Shown piece after piece: positions 15,539 to 25,141 of a stretch of DNA of 64,000 nucleotides; the stretch's first letter is position 1; the number at the start of each line of letters is the position of its first letter. The stretch spans positions 124,001 through 188,000 of the forward strand of contig NZ_JAUSRO010000002.1 of assembly GCF_030811835.1 (NCBI RefSeq). The letters are read 5' to 3'. Made by a program: the position numbers and the translations under genes. The stretch comes from Variovorax ginsengisoli. GTDB lineage: Bacteria > Pseudomonadota > Gammaproteobacteria > Burkholderiales > Burkholderiaceae_C. The notes under the pieces were generated by a model, which did not search any database, was not told the DNA's origin, and saw only the letters and a program-made list of their open reading frames with translations.

Positions 15539-16696
15539 TCATGACTTCATCGCCTGCCGCGTGACCCAGTGCTTGAGCATCCGGGTGCGGTCGAAGCCGC
15601 GCATGCCCCAGTTGCGCAGGGCGGGCAACGGTTCGGTGGTGTGCGAGAAGAGCTGCTGCAGGCCGTCGGTGGCCAGGCTCATCGACAGCACGTCGGTGCG
15701 CCGCGCGCGTTCGTAGCGGCGCAGCAGGCGCGCATCGCCCACGCTGCGCCAGTAGTCGCGCTGGCGCAGGACCTCGGCCAGCGCAGCCGCATCGGCCAGC
15801 CCCAGGTTCAGGCCCTGGCCGGCCAGCGGGTGCACGGTGTGCGCAGCGTCGCCTGCCAGCGCCCAGGCGCCCGGTGTGTGATGCGCGGGCGCACCGGCCG
15901 GCACGGGCATGCGGCCCGTCCAGCGATCGGCGATGGCGCGTTGCAGCGGCCATGCCGTGCGTTCGCTGGCGAGCGTGAGCGCACCCAGCACGTCGTGGCT
16001 GGCTTCGCCCACTGCCGTGGCAAAGGTGTCGGCGTCCTGAGCCATCACCTCCGGCGCGCGGAACTGTTCGACTGACCACACCAGCGCGACCGAGCGGCCC
16101 TGCTCGCCGCCCAGCGGCAGCAGCGCGAGCACCTCGCCCCGGTCGTTGAACCACTGGCGCGCGATGCCGTCGTGACCGCGCTCGGTGTCCAGGCGCGCGG
16201 CAATCGCGTGCTGCGGGTAGCGCGTCACCTCGTAACTCACGCCCAGCGCTTCGCGGGTGGCACTGGCCTTGCCTTCGCAGACCACCGTCAGCGGTGCCGC
16301 CACGGGCTCGGCGACCACCTCGATCATCGGCTGGAAGCGCACGGCGTCGGCCAACTGGCGTTCCAGCGCAGGCACGTCGACGATCCAGGTCAGCGCGTCG
16401 ACCTTCTGCTGCAGCGCGCTGAAGGCGACATGGCCACCGTCGTCGCCGTAGACGCGCATTTCGCGCACGGCAGTGGCGTGCGCGGCGTCGGGCCAGGCGC
16501 GCAGGGATTCGAGCAGCGTGCGCGAGGCGCTGTTGAGTGCGTAGGCGCGTACGTCCTGCCGCACTGCGCTGTCGTTCGGGGAGGCGACCGCGGGCGCGAC
16601 CAGCGCCACGCGCACACGTTCGCGTGCCAGCAAGAGGGCCAGCGTGCGGCCGACGATGCCGGCGCCGCGGATGCAAACTTCGGGAGGGAGGGCCAT
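15539..16696 (-). CDS. UbiH/Coq6-type FAD-dependent hydroxylase
   Basis: 385 aa aromatic-ring flavoprotein monooxygenase, probably of ubiquinone synthesis. The FAD dinucleotide fold is CIRGAGIVGRTLALLLA (8-24) with Arg for one usual Gly. The second FAD motif WALAGDAAHTVHPLAGQGLN is the UbiH/UbiF hallmark. ATG 16696 has GGAGGGAGGG upstream. Which ring position it modifies (UbiH, UbiF or UbiI) cannot be told. It is divergent from the MOSC gene with an 84-bp gap that must hold both promoters. Confidence 0.85.
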   Translation of the reverse strand: MALPPEVCIRGAGIVGRTLALLLARERVRVALVAPAVASPNDSAVRQDVRAYALNSASRTLLESLRAWPDAAHATAVREMRVYGDDGGHVAFSALQQKVDALTWIVDVPALERQLADAVRFQPMIEVVAEPVAAPLTVVCEGKASATREALGVSYEVTRYPQHAIAARLDTERGHDGIARQWFNDRGEVLALLPLGGEQGRSVALVWSVEQFRAPEVMAQDADTFATAVGEASHDVLGALTLASERTAWPLQRAIADRWTGRMPVPAGAPAHHTPGAWALAGDAAHTVHPLAGQGLNLGLADAAALAEVLRQRDYWRSVGDARLLRRYERARRTDVLSMSLATDGLQQLFSHTTEPLPALRNWGMRGFDRTRMLKHWVTRQAMKS

Positions 16697-16780
16697 CGGC
16701 CCATTGTAGAGAGCCGTCCATGTGGCCCCGCGGCGCGCGTGCAGGAGACAATCCCGCATCGCCGCAAAGGAATATCGCTC

Positions 16781-17698
16781 GTGACCGCTCCCGTCCCCTT
16801 TCCCGTCCCTGTTCCCGCTCTCGCCAGTGACTTTGACCTGCAGGCCACCATCTCCCGCCTGTTCGTCTATCCCGTCAAATCCTGCGCAGGGGTCGAAGTG
16901 CCCGAGGTGCTGCTGACCGAAACCGGCCTGGAGTTCGACCGTGCCTGGATGGTGGTCAATGCCGAGGGTGTGTTCGTGAGCCAGCGCGAACTGCCGCGCA
17001 TGGCGCTGATCCGGCCCCAACTCAAGCAACTGGAGATGGTGCTGCGCGCGCCCGGCATGCTGGCGCTCCACATCGCCTTCGACCGTGTCGAGCAACCCGT
17101 GCGCGTGAAGGTGTGGCGCGACGAGGTGGCCGCCTATGACATGGGCGATATTGCGGCCCAGTGGTTCAGCGACTTCCTCTCGGAGCCCGGCCGGCCCCAG
17201 ACGCTGCGCATGGTGCGCTTCGACCCCGAGCACCAGCGGCTGTCGAACATGGCGTGGACGAACGGCGTGGCCGCGCCCCACCAGTTCGCCGACGGTTTTG
17301 CGCTGCTGGTGGCAAGCGAAGCGTCGCTCGACGAACTCAACGTCAGGCTGGAGGCCGCAGGTCATGCGCCCGTCGGCATCGAGCGCTTCCGCCCGAACAT
17401 CGTGCTCGCGGGCATCGAGGCGCAGGACGAGGACCGCGTCGAGACGATGCACATTGCCACCGCCGAGGGCGGCGCGCGGATCGAGCCGTCAAAGCCCTGC
17501 ACGCGTTGCCCGATCCCGGACATCGACCCGGCCACCGCCGCGTCCTCGCCGGAAGTCGGCGACACCCTGCGCAGCTACCGTGCGAACCCGCGCGTCAACG
17601 GCGCCAGCACCTTCGGCATGAATTGCATCGTGGTCGACGGCATCGACCACCTGCTCAAGATCGGCCAGCCGGTCGGCGCGAACTACCGCTTCGACTGA
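16781..17698 (+). CDS. MOSC domain protein
   Basis: 305 aa, N-terminal MOSC beta-barrel (about 22-140: ISRLFVYPVKSCAGVEV, GLEFDRAWMVV) and C-terminal MOSC domain (about 150-300: IERFRPNIVLAGI, then KPCTRCPIPDID with a conserved Cys that binds sulfur or Mo cofactor). The family includes YcbX-like and mARC-like N-hydroxylated-substrate reductases using molybdenum cofactor. Start is GTG 16781 with AAAGGAA 8 nt upstream; there is no ATG nearby. The N-terminus is Pro/Val-rich and unstructured. Confidence 0.85.
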   Translation: MTAPVPFPVPVPALASDFDLQATISRLFVYPVKSCAGVEVPEVLLTETGLEFDRAWMVVNAEGVFVSQRELPRMALIRPQLKQLEMVLRAPGMLALHIAFDRVEQPVRVKVWRDEVAAYDMGDIAAQWFSDFLSEPGRPQTLRMVRFDPEHQRLSNMAWTNGVAAPHQFADGFALLVASEASLDELNVRLEAAGHAPVGIERFRPNIVLAGIEAQDEDRVETMHIATAEGGARIEPSKPCTRCPIPDIDPATAASSPEVGDTLRSYRANPRVNGASTFGMNCIVVDGIDHLLKIGQPVGANYRFD

Positions 17699-17711
17699 CC
17701 CGGGCGGGCGC

Positions 17712-18116
17712 TCAGAAGCACACGCCCGAGACCAGCACGATGTTGGCGTAAGGCGTGCATTCGCCGGTGCGCACCACCGCCTTGGCGCGGGCGCTGAGCT
17801 GCTTGAGCGCCTCGTGCGAGATGGCTTCCGGTCCCTGGCCCAGCGCGTCCAGCGCGCTGGCGCACCACGCGGGCAGCGCGCCACCGTTGCGGTCGAGCGC
17901 TTCCTGCGCAATCACCGCGCGCTCCACCTGCATTTCCGAGAGCACGGCCTTGAGCACGTCTTCGACACGCGGAATGCCCGGTGTCAGCGCCAGGTCGATG
18001 CGGCGCGGGCCGTCCGGCACGGGCAGGCCCGCATCGCCGATGACGATCATGTCGCCGTGGCCGAGCATGGCAATTGCGTGGGAGAGTTCGGCGTGCAGGA
18101 GGGGGGTGCGCTTCAC
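17712..18116 (-). CDS. rbsD: D-ribose pyranase RbsD
   Basis: 134 aa, normal length. It converts beta-D-ribopyranose to the furanose form that RbsK uses. Motifs LLHAELSHAIAMLGHGDMIVIGDAGLPVP include the conserved His and Asp of the pyranase active site. The last gene of the ribose operon; its ATG overlaps the rbsK stop by 4 nt. It converges on the MOSC gene with 13 bp between stops and no obvious terminator hairpin. Confidence 0.95.
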   Translation of the reverse strand: MKRTPLLHAELSHAIAMLGHGDMIVIGDAGLPVPDGPRRIDLALTPGIPRVEDVLKAVLSEMQVERAVIAQEALDRNGGALPAWCASALDALGQGPEAISHEALKQLSARAKAVVRTGECTPYANIVLVSGVCF

Positions 18117-19066
18117 AGGACGGTCCAGTCGGTCGGTGAGGTGTGGCGCAGCACGGCGTCGCGCTGCGGAATCGAAGGTTGCGCGCCGGGCTGCGTCACG
18201 CAGAGCGCGGCGGCGCGGATGCCCAGGCCGACGGCTGCGTCGAAGCCGTTGCCGCTGCCCAGCGCCACCGCCAGCGCGCCGAGGAAGGTGTCACCGGCGG
18301 CGGTGGTGTCGACCGCCTTGACCACTGGCGCGCCGTGGTGGCGCGCACCGGTGGCGTCCACGGCCACGGCGCCCTGCGCGCCCAGCGTGACCACCACGCG
18401 CGCCACGCCGCGGGCGCGCAGCGCCTGGCCGGCCGCAGCCGCTTCGGTGGGCGTGTCGGCCGGCAGCCCGGCGAGCATGCGGGCCTCGACTTCGTTGACC
18501 ACCAGCGTGTCGATCAGCGGCCACCAGGCGTCGTCGACCGGCTGCATGGGCGACGGGTTCAGCATCACCTTGCAGGCACTGCGCTGCGCCACCTGCAACG
18601 CGCGCCCGACTTGGGCGAGCGGCGTTTCGAACTGGGTCACGAGGAAAGCCGCGCCAGCGAGCTGCGTGGCAAGCGCCGCTTCGTCGATTTCCAGCTGTGC
18701 GTTGGCGCCCGCGATGACGACGATGCGGTTCTGCGCGGCGTCGTCGACCATCACCAGCGCCGTGCCGGTGGGTGCGTCCGGAACCACGCGCACCGCGGCC
18801 GTGTCGATGCCGTCCCCGGCCAGCGCGTCGCGCAGCGCCCGGCCATGCGCGTCGTCGCCCACGCAGCCGACCAGTTGCACGCGCGCGCCCTGGCGGGCAC
18901 AGCCCACGGCCTGGTTGCCGCCCTTGCCGCCGGGAACGTTCGTGATGGAGCGGCCCTGCAGGGTTTCGCCGGCGTCCGGCGCGTGCGGCACGCGCAGCAC
19001 GATGTCCATGTTCAGGCTGCCAAGCACCACGATGCGGGGTGGGGGAGAGGAAAGCGTCGGGTTCAC
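18113..19066 (-). CDS. rbsK: Ribokinase RbsK
   Basis: 317 aa PfkB-family kinase making ribose 5-phosphate. It has the N-terminal substrate motif VLGSLNMDIVLRV, GGKGGNQAVGCARQG, and the catalytic DTTAAGDTF with the base Asp near the C-terminus. GTG 19066 is taken as the start because the frame upstream is low-complexity and overlaps rbsR; no strong ribosome site is visible, so coupling to rbsR (16 nt upstream) is likely. Confidence 0.93.
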   Translation of the reverse strand: MNPTLSSPPPRIVVLGSLNMDIVLRVPHAPDAGETLQGRSITNVPGGKGGNQAVGCARQGARVQLVGCVGDDAHGRALRDALAGDGIDTAAVRVVPDAPTGTALVMVDDAAQNRIVVIAGANAQLEIDEAALATQLAGAAFLVTQFETPLAQVGRALQVAQRSACKVMLNPSPMQPVDDAWWPLIDTLVVNEVEARMLAGLPADTPTEAAAAGQALRARGVARVVVTLGAQGAVAVDATGARHHGAPVVKAVDTTAAGDTFLGALAVALGSGNGFDAAVGLGIRAAALCVTQPGAQPSIPQRDAVLRHTSPTDWTVL

Positions 19067-19082
19067 GGGAGCGGTTCTGCGA

Positions 19083-20141
19083 TCAGGGCTGGCGGAGCAG
19101 CGGGACGGGGTCAAGGGCAAGGGTAGGAGATAGGGCAAAAGGGGGCGCCGTCGAGGCACGCACGCGCAGCTCGGCCGGCAGCACCATCTGGTGTGGCTGG
19201 TGGCGCTGGCCGCTCACGCGTTCGAGCAGCATGTCGACGGCCAGCGCGCCGATGCGCGCCTTGGGCTGCGCGACGGTGGTCAGCGGCGGGCTGGTGTAGG
19301 CGCAGAGTTCGATGTCGTCGAAGCCCACCACCGACAGGTCGTCGGGCACGCGCAGGCCGACCTCGTGCGCGGCGCGCAGTGCGCCCATGGCCATCAGGTC
19401 GTTGCAGGCGAACACGGCCGAAGGCCGTGCGCCGGGGCTGCTCAAGATGGCGCGCATCGCCTCGTGGCCGCCCTGGCTGGTGAAGCCGCCGCGCCAGAGC
19501 AATGCATCGCCTTCGGGCAGCACACCGGCGTTGGCCAGCGCCTGGCGCCAGCCCTGCACGCGCAACTCGCCGGCGATCACATGGGCCGGCCCGCCGATGC
19601 AGGCGATGCGCCGGTGGCCGAGTGCCAGCAGGTGCTGCATGGCCAGCAGTGCGCCGTCCTTGTGGGCGGTTTCCACCAGGTCGCAGCCGGGGTCGTCGAT
19701 CTCGCGGTCGAGCAGCACTGCGGGCATCTGCAGGCCATGCAGTTGCGCGACCAGCGCATCGTCGTCGCCGGTGGACACCACGATCAGCCCGTCGATGCGA
19801 CGTTCGGCGAGCACCTTCAGGTACACGCTCTGGCGCGCGGGCGCATCGTCGGTGTTGCAGAGGATCAGCGTGTAGCCCGCTGCAAAGCAGCGTGCTTCCA
19901 CCGCGTGCACGATCTCGGCGAAATACGGGTTCGAGCTGTTCGGAATCAGCATGCCCAGCGTGCGGGTGGTGTTGCTCTTGAGGCTGCGGGCCACTGCGCT
20001 GGGCACGTAGCCCAGTTCGCGGATCGCCAGCTCCACCCGTTCGCGCACCGCCGTGCTCACGTGGCGCGTGGTGTTGACGACGTGCGACACGGTCGTGACC
20101 GACACCCCGGCCTGCAGCGCAACGTCCTTGATGGTGGCCAT
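19083..20141 (-). CDS. rbsR: LacI-family ribose operon repressor RbsR
   Basis: 352 aa. The N-terminal LacI helix-turn-helix is TIKDVALQAGVSVTTVSHVV with hinge helix VPSAVARSLKS; a periplasmic-binding-protein-like sensor domain follows from about residue 60. It lies inside the operon between rbsC and rbsK. Its likely targets are the two CAAACGTTTG palindromes upstream of rbsB, a classical LacI-family operator form. Confidence 0.92.
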   Translation of the reverse strand: MATIKDVALQAGVSVTTVSHVVNTTRHVSTAVRERVELAIRELGYVPSAVARSLKSNTTRTLGMLIPNSSNPYFAEIVHAVEARCFAAGYTLILCNTDDAPARQSVYLKVLAERRIDGLIVVSTGDDDALVAQLHGLQMPAVLLDREIDDPGCDLVETAHKDGALLAMQHLLALGHRRIACIGGPAHVIAGELRVQGWRQALANAGVLPEGDALLWRGGFTSQGGHEAMRAILSSPGARPSAVFACNDLMAMGALRAAHEVGLRVPDDLSVVGFDDIELCAYTSPPLTTVAQPKARIGALAVDMLLERVSGQRHQPHQMVLPAELRVRASTAPPFALSPTLALDPVPLLRQP

Positions 20142-20155
20142 GGGGCGCGCAGCGG

Positions 20156-21160
20156 TCAGTGGCCGCGGCGGTCGGCGCGGCGCTGGCGCAGCGTGTCGAT
20201 GATCACCGCCACCACGATCACGGCGCCGGTGATGATGCGCTTGCTCGGCTCGCTCGCGCCGATCTGCGCCAGGCCCGCCTCGAGCACCGCGATGATCAAC
20301 ACGCCGAAGAAGGTGGTGATGACCGAGCCGCGCCCGCCCATCAGGCTGGTGCCGCCGATCACCACGGCGGCGATCACCTGCAGTTCGATGCCCACGCCCG
20401 CATTCGGATCGGCCGCCTCCAGGCGCGCCGACTGCATGAGGCCGGCCAGCCCGGCGAGCAGCCCGGTCAGCGCGAACACGATGATGCGGATCGGCCGCGG
20501 GTCGATACCGGCCAGGCGCATGGCCTCCTCGTTGGTGCCGATGCCTACCACCTGCCGGCCGAACACCGTGCGTGTGAGCACGGCCTGGCCGATGATCACC
20601 AGCACCACGGCCAGCAGGAAGGCGACCGAAATGCCGCCGATCCATGGCGCGGCCAGACCGGAGATCGCGTCGCCGACGTACTGGGTGCGCGAGTCGGTCA
20701 CCAGATAGGCGCCACCGCGCACGGCTTCCAGCATGCCCAGCGACACGATGAACGAAGGCAGGCGCCAGGCCACCGACACCGCGCCGGTCACTGCGCCGCA
20801 GAGCAGGCCCGTCGCCAGGCCCAGCGCGGCTGCGGCCGGCACGCTCCACTGCCATTGCAGGATGGCGGCGGCCGTGGCCGCGGCGCTGAGTGCCAGCACG
20901 GAACCTACCGACAGGTCGATGCCCGCAATGATCAGCACGAAGGTCATGCCCACCGCCATCACGGCCAGCGCCGGGATTTCGTTGGCGATGGTCACGAAGG
21001 TCTCGCGCGTGAGGAAGTAGTCGCTCAGGCTGCCGAACAGCGCGATCATGCCGATCAGCACCGCGGCCAGGCCGAGGTAGGTGCCCAGTTGGCCCTTGAG
21101 GGCCGAGCGCGGCGCGGGCGCTGCGTCGGGCGCGTGGAGGGGAGTGGCAGTCTGGCTCAT
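20156..21160 (-). CDS. rbsC: Ribose ABC transporter permease RbsC
   Basis: 334 aa inner-membrane protein with about eight to ten hydrophobic segments beginning near residue 27 (YLGLAAVLIGMIALFGSL). It carries the family motif GIDLSVGSVLALSA and the cytoplasmic loop GTNEEAMRLAGI, which contacts the ATPase. ATG 21160 overlaps the rbsA stop by 4 nt. Confidence 0.93.
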   Translation of the reverse strand: MSQTATPLHAPDAAPAPRSALKGQLGTYLGLAAVLIGMIALFGSLSDYFLTRETFVTIANEIPALAVMAVGMTFVLIIAGIDLSVGSVLALSAAATAAAILQWQWSVPAAAALGLATGLLCGAVTGAVSVAWRLPSFIVSLGMLEAVRGGAYLVTDSRTQYVGDAISGLAAPWIGGISVAFLLAVVLVIIGQAVLTRTVFGRQVVGIGTNEEAMRLAGIDPRPIRIIVFALTGLLAGLAGLMQSARLEAADPNAGVGIELQVIAAVVIGGTSLMGGRGSVITTFFGVLIIAVLEAGLAQIGASEPSKRIITGAVIVVAVIIDTLRQRRADRRGH

Positions 21161-22782
21161 GAGGAGGCGCAATCGGTGGAGGCCGCGGCGGGCGGCGGGG
21201 AGAAAGAGGGGGCGTCGGTCGCTGTGGGTGGCAGCACGGCCGCATCGCTGAACGCTGCGGCCAGCAGCGACTGCTCGGTCCACTGGCCGCGCTCGAACAC
21301 GGCGACCAGTCGGCCGCCGCTCATGACGCCGATGCGATCGCACATGGCCATCAGTTCGCGCAGGTCGCTCGAGACCATGAGCAGTGCGCGGCCCGCGTCG
21401 GTCATGCGGTCGAGCTCGGCGTACAGGTCGGCGCGCGCGCCCACGTCGACGCCGCGCGTGGGCTCGTCGAGCAGCAGCACCCGGCATTCGCGGTGCAGCC
21501 AGCGGGCGAACACCACCTTCTGTTGGTTGCCGCCGCTCAGCGTCGCCACGGGCTGCTCGATGCTGCTGGAGCGCACGCGCAGGCGCTCGACGAAGCGGCG
21601 TGCGATGCCGCGCTCGAAGGCCGGCCGCAGCCAGCCGCCGCGCGAGACCGCGCCCAGGTCGCTGAGCGTCGTGTTCACGCGGATCGATTGCGCCAGCAGC
21701 AGGCCCTGCGACTTGCGGTCTTCGGTGACCAGCCCGATGCCCGCGCGAATGGCCTGCATCGGCGAGCGCCAACCCTTGGGAATGCGGCGCACCCCGGCGG
21801 CGTCGCCCGTGCCCGCGTGCAGCGTGAGTTCGCCCCGATCGGCGCGATCGGCGCCGAAGAGCAGGCGGACGAGTTCGGTGCGGCCCGAGCCGACCAGGCC
21901 GGCCAGGCCCATCACCTCGCCGGCATGCAGGCTGAGGTCGACGTCGCGCACCACCTGCGCGCGGCCGATGCCGTGCGCCTGCATGACCACCGGGCCGGCC
22001 AGGCGGCGCGGGCGGCCTTCGTGTTCGTGCACGGCACGTCCGACCATGCGCTCGACGATGTCGGCCTCGCGCACGCCGGCCATCGGCCGCACGTCCACGA
22101 GCCGGCCGTCGCGCAGCACGGCCACGGTGTCGCAGATGCGCTGGAGTTCCTCCAGACGGTGCGACACGTAGATGATGGCGACACCCTGCGCCTTGAGCAG
22201 ATCGATCTGCTCGAACAGGTGCGTGGTCTCGCGGGGCGTGAGCATGGCGGTGGGCTCGTCGAGCACCAGCACACGGGTGTCGTCCTGCAGGTTGCGGGCG
22301 ATCTCCACCATCTGCTGCTGGCCGATGCCCAGCGCTGAAACCGGCGTGCCCGGGTCGATGCCCTGCATGCCGATCTTGGCGAGCTGGTGCGCGGCCAGCG
22401 CATGGAGTTCGGCGCGGCGCAGCCAGCCGGCGCGATGGGGCAGCCGGTCGAGCAGCAGGTTTTCTGCCACCGACAGCGTGGCCACCAGACCGAGTTCCTG
22501 CATGACCATGCGCACGCCCTGGCGTTCCGCATCGCGGCGCGAGGTCGGTGCAAAGGCCTGGCCGCCGAGCGACATGTGTCCGCGCGTCGGCGTGACCAAC
22601 CCGCAGATGATCTTCGACAGCGTGCTCTTGCCCGCACCGTTCTCCCCGGTGAGCGCCAGCGCCTCTCCGGCACGCAGGGTGAGCGTGACGCCGTCGAGCA
22701 CGGGCGCCGCGTAGTCCTTGCCGACCGCATCGATCTTCAGGACGGGCAGGGCGGCGCCTGCGGGGAGGGTGGAATGGCGCAA
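21157..22782 (-). CDS. rbsA: Ribose ABC transporter ATP-binding protein RbsA
   Basis: 541 aa with two ABC cassettes in tandem, the usual form for monosaccharide importers. Cassette 1: Walker A GENGAGKST, Walker B VLVLDEPTA. Cassette 2: GLVGSGRTEL (degenerate Walker A), signature LSGGNQQK, Walker B VLLLDEPTRGVDVGA. A C-terminal tail of about 25 residues rich in Pro, Ala and Ser is longer than usual. It sits 24 nt downstream of rbsB. Confidence 0.94.
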   Translation of the reverse strand: MRHSTLPAGAALPVLKIDAVGKDYAAPVLDGVTLTLRAGEALALTGENGAGKSTLSKIICGLVTPTRGHMSLGGQAFAPTSRRDAERQGVRMVMQELGLVATLSVAENLLLDRLPHRAGWLRRAELHALAAHQLAKIGMQGIDPGTPVSALGIGQQQMVEIARNLQDDTRVLVLDEPTAMLTPRETTHLFEQIDLLKAQGVAIIYVSHRLEELQRICDTVAVLRDGRLVDVRPMAGVREADIVERMVGRAVHEHEGRPRRLAGPVVMQAHGIGRAQVVRDVDLSLHAGEVMGLAGLVGSGRTELVRLLFGADRADRGELTLHAGTGDAAGVRRIPKGWRSPMQAIRAGIGLVTEDRKSQGLLLAQSIRVNTTLSDLGAVSRGGWLRPAFERGIARRFVERLRVRSSSIEQPVATLSGGNQQKVVFARWLHRECRVLLLDEPTRGVDVGARADLYAELDRMTDAGRALLMVSSDLRELMAMCDRIGVMSGGRLVAVFERGQWTEQSLLAAAFSDAAVLPPTATDAPSFSPPPAAASTDCASS

Positions 22783-22806
22783 GGCAGTGTCCGTTTCAGC
22801 AGCCGG

Positions 22807-23760
22807 TTACTTGCTGTCCTTGGTCACCAGCACCACGTCGGTCTTCACCGTTGCGGGCATGGCTGACTGCGGCTTCTTCTCGGCCAGCGCCTTCAGGGCG
22901 GTCTCGATGCCGAACACGGCCTGCTTGGCGGCGAACTGGTCGGCCGTGGCGAGCACGCGACCGTCCTTGAGCATCGGCTTGATGGCGTTGATGTTGTCGT
23001 AGCCGACGACCTGCACCTTGCCGGTCTTGCCTGCAGCCTTGACCGCGGCCACTGCGCCCAGCGCCATGCTGTCGTTGCCGGCCAGCAGGGCCTTGAGGTC
23101 GGGGTGCTCGCGCATCATGCCGGCGGCCACCGTGTTGCCCTTGTCGATTTCCCACTGGCCCGACTGCACGCCGACCACCGTCACGCCGGCGGCCTTCATC
23201 GCGTCCTGGAAACCCAGGGTGCGCTGCTGTGCATTGAACGTGGTCGACACGCCTTCGATGATGCCGACCTTGTCGCCCGACTTCAGGCCCTTGGCCAGGA
23301 AGTCGCCCACCAGCTTGGCACCAGCACGGTTGTCGGGGCCGACGAAGGGCACCTGGATTGCCTTTTCCTGCAGCGCGGCTGCGTCGAGCTGGTTGTCGAT
23401 GTTCACCACCAGAATGCCCTTGTCGATCGCGGCCTTGATCACCGGCACGAGCGCCTTCGAATCGGCCGGTGCGATCACCAGCGCGTTGATCTTCTGCGCC
23501 ACCATCTGCTCGACCATCTTGATTTGTGCGGCGGTGTCGGTCTCGTCCTTGATGCCGTTGGCCATCAGCGTGTACTCGGCCGCATGGGCCTTCTGGTGGG
23601 CCTTGGCGCCGTCTTCCATGGTGCGGAAGAACTCGTTGGCCAGCGATTTCATGACCAGCGCGACCTTGGGCTTGTCCTGGGCCAGGGCGGGGGTGCCGGC
23701 CATGGCGCCGAGAACGGTGAGGGCGATGGCGCTCTGGAGTGCGCGACGGGTGAATTTCAT
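22807..23760 (-). CDS. rbsB: Ribose-binding periplasmic protein RbsB
   Basis: 317 aa. A signal peptide of 27 residues ends at PALAQ; the mature protein is a type I periplasmic sugar-binding fold (VALVMKSLANEFF, INALVIAPADSKAL, VVNIDNQ, LLAGNDSMALGA, VVGYDNINAI). It delivers ribose to RbsAC. GGAGACACC precedes the ATG. It is the first gene of rbsBACRKD and lies just below the double operator. Confidence 0.94.
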   Translation of the reverse strand: MKFTRRALQSAIALTVLGAMAGTPALAQDKPKVALVMKSLANEFFRTMEDGAKAHQKAHAAEYTLMANGIKDETDTAAQIKMVEQMVAQKINALVIAPADSKALVPVIKAAIDKGILVVNIDNQLDAAALQEKAIQVPFVGPDNRAGAKLVGDFLAKGLKSGDKVGIIEGVSTTFNAQQRTLGFQDAMKAAGVTVVGVQSGQWEIDKGNTVAAGMMREHPDLKALLAGNDSMALGAVAAVKAAGKTGKVQVVGYDNINAIKPMLKDGRVLATADQFAAKQAVFGIETALKALAEKKPQSAMPATVKTDVVLVTKDSK

Positions 23761-23819
23761 GGTGTCTCCAAGGAATTGAACAGTGCCGGGTCTGTGCCGG
23801 GACCGCGATTCTTAGCGAA

Positions 23820-23845
23820 AGCAAACGTTTGCGCAAACGTTTGCT
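23820..23845. promoter_or_regulatory. Double RbsR (LacI-type) operator
   Basis: Two adjacent copies of the perfect palindrome GCAAACGTTTGC (23821-23832 and 23833-23844) flanked by A and T, which makes the whole 26-bp block itself a palindrome. It lies 60 bp upstream of rbsB and 65 bp upstream of the divergent ychF. LacI-family repressors bind such CAAACGTTTG-type sites. Two abutting sites suggest cooperative or high-occupancy binding. Confidence 0.85.
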
Positions 23846-23909
23846 AATCAGGGTTTTCCCCGGGATGGCGTCCTCGCCTAAAATGCCCGGTTGACCCAAG
23901 AGGACCTCC

Positions 23910-25001
23910 ATGAGTTTGCAATGCGGCATCGTCGGCCTGCCCAACGTCGGTAAATCCACCCTTTTCAATGCGTTGACCAAGGCCGGTATCGCAGCGGAAA
24001 ACTATCCGTTCTGCACCATCGAGCCCAACACCGGCGTGGTCGAGGTGCCCGACCCACGGCTGCAGCAACTCGCCCAGATCATCACGCCGGAGCGCATCGT
24101 CCCGGCCATCGTCGAATTCGTCGACATCGCGGGCCTGGTGGCCGGCGCCAGCACCGGCGAAGGCCTGGGCAACAAGTTCCTCGCGCACATTCGGGAAACC
24201 GACGCCACGGTGAACGTGGTGCGCTGCTTCGACGACGACAACGTCATTCACGTGGCCGGCAAGGTCGACCCGATCTCCGACATCGAGGTGATCCAGACCG
24301 AACTCTGCCTGGCCGACCTGGCCACGGTCGAAAAGGCGCTGCACCGCCACACCAAGGTCGCGCGCTCGGGCGACAAGGATGCGCAGAAGCTGGTGGCCCT
24401 GCTCGAGCGCTGCCAGAAGGCGCTCGACGAGAACATCCCGGTGCGCGCGCTGGAGTTCACGAAGGAAGAGCAGCCGCTGGTCAAGTCGTTCACGCTGATC
24501 ACGGCCAAGCCGGCGATGTTCGTGGGCAATGTGTCGGAGGACGGCTTCGAGAACAACCCTTACCTCGACCGCCTGCGCGAGTACGCCGCCAAGCAGAACG
24601 CACCGGTCGTGGCCATCTGCGCCAAGATCGAGGCCGAACTTGCCGAGATGGACGACGAGGACAAGAAGATGTTCCTCGCCGAGATCGGCCAGGACGAGCC
24701 GGGCCTTGACCGCCTGATTCGCGCGGCCTACAAGCTGCTGGGCCTGCAGACCTACTTCACCGCTGGCGTGAAGGAAGTGCGCGCCTGGACCATCCATGTC
24801 GGCGACACCGGCCCGCAGGCCGCCGGCGTGATCCACGGCGACTTCGAGAAGGGCTACATCCGCGCCCAGACCATTGCCTTCGAGGACTTCATCGCCTTCA
24901 AGGGCGAGCAGGGTGCCAAGGATGCCGGCAAGATGCGCGCCGAAGGCAAGGACTACGTCGTCAAGGATGGCGACGTGATGAATTTCCTGTTCAGTAGTTA
25001 A
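23910..25001 (+). CDS. ychF: Redox-regulated ATPase YchF (Obg family)
   Basis: 363 aa, standard length. G1 GLPNVGKST at the N-terminus and G3 [10 protein letters not shown]; the nucleotide specificity motif is the non-canonical type that makes YchF an ATPase. A coiled-coil insert and a C-terminal TGS domain ([21 protein letters not shown]) follow. It binds ribosomes and modulates oxidative-stress response. The start ATG follows GAGGACCTCC. It is divergent from the ribose operon. Confidence 0.96.
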   Translation: MSLQCGIVGLPNVGKSTLFNALTKAGIAAENYPFCTIEPNTGVVEVPDPRLQQLAQIITPERIVPAIVEFVDIAGLVAGASTGEGLGNKFLAHIRETDATVNVVRCFDDDNVIHVAGKVDPISDIEVIQTELCLADLATVEKALHRHTKVARSGDKDAQKLVALLERCQKALDENIPVRALEFTKEEQPLVKSFTLITAKPAMFVGNVSEDGFENNPYLDRLREYAAKQNAPVVAICAKIEAELAEMDDEDKKMFLAEIGQDEPGLDRLIRAAYKLLGLQTYFTAGVKEVRAWTIHVGDTGPQAAGVIHGDFEKGYIRAQTIAFEDFIAFKGEQGAKDAGKMRAEGKDYVVKDGDVMNFLFSS

Positions 25002-25006
25002 GCTCG

Positions 25007-25093
25007 CCCCCAGTCTCCGCGCACTTCGTGTCGCTTCGCCAACCCCCTGCCGGGGGCAACACCAGCGGCCCGGCAAAGCCGGTTCCGCGGTGT
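25007..25093. repeat. Dispersed intergenic repeat, copy 1
   Basis: An 87-bp sequence nearly the same as 44541-44628 (four substitutions and one 1-base gap by eye). It contains GCTTCGCC and a partly matching GGC(A/G)AAGC, and a CCCCC-GGGGG hairpin, so it can fold. It fills most of the ychF-GST gap. Confidence 0.75.
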
Positions 25094-25141
25094 TTCGCGA
25101 AGTGGCCGTGATGTTTTCAACAGCACAACAGGTCCTTCGCG

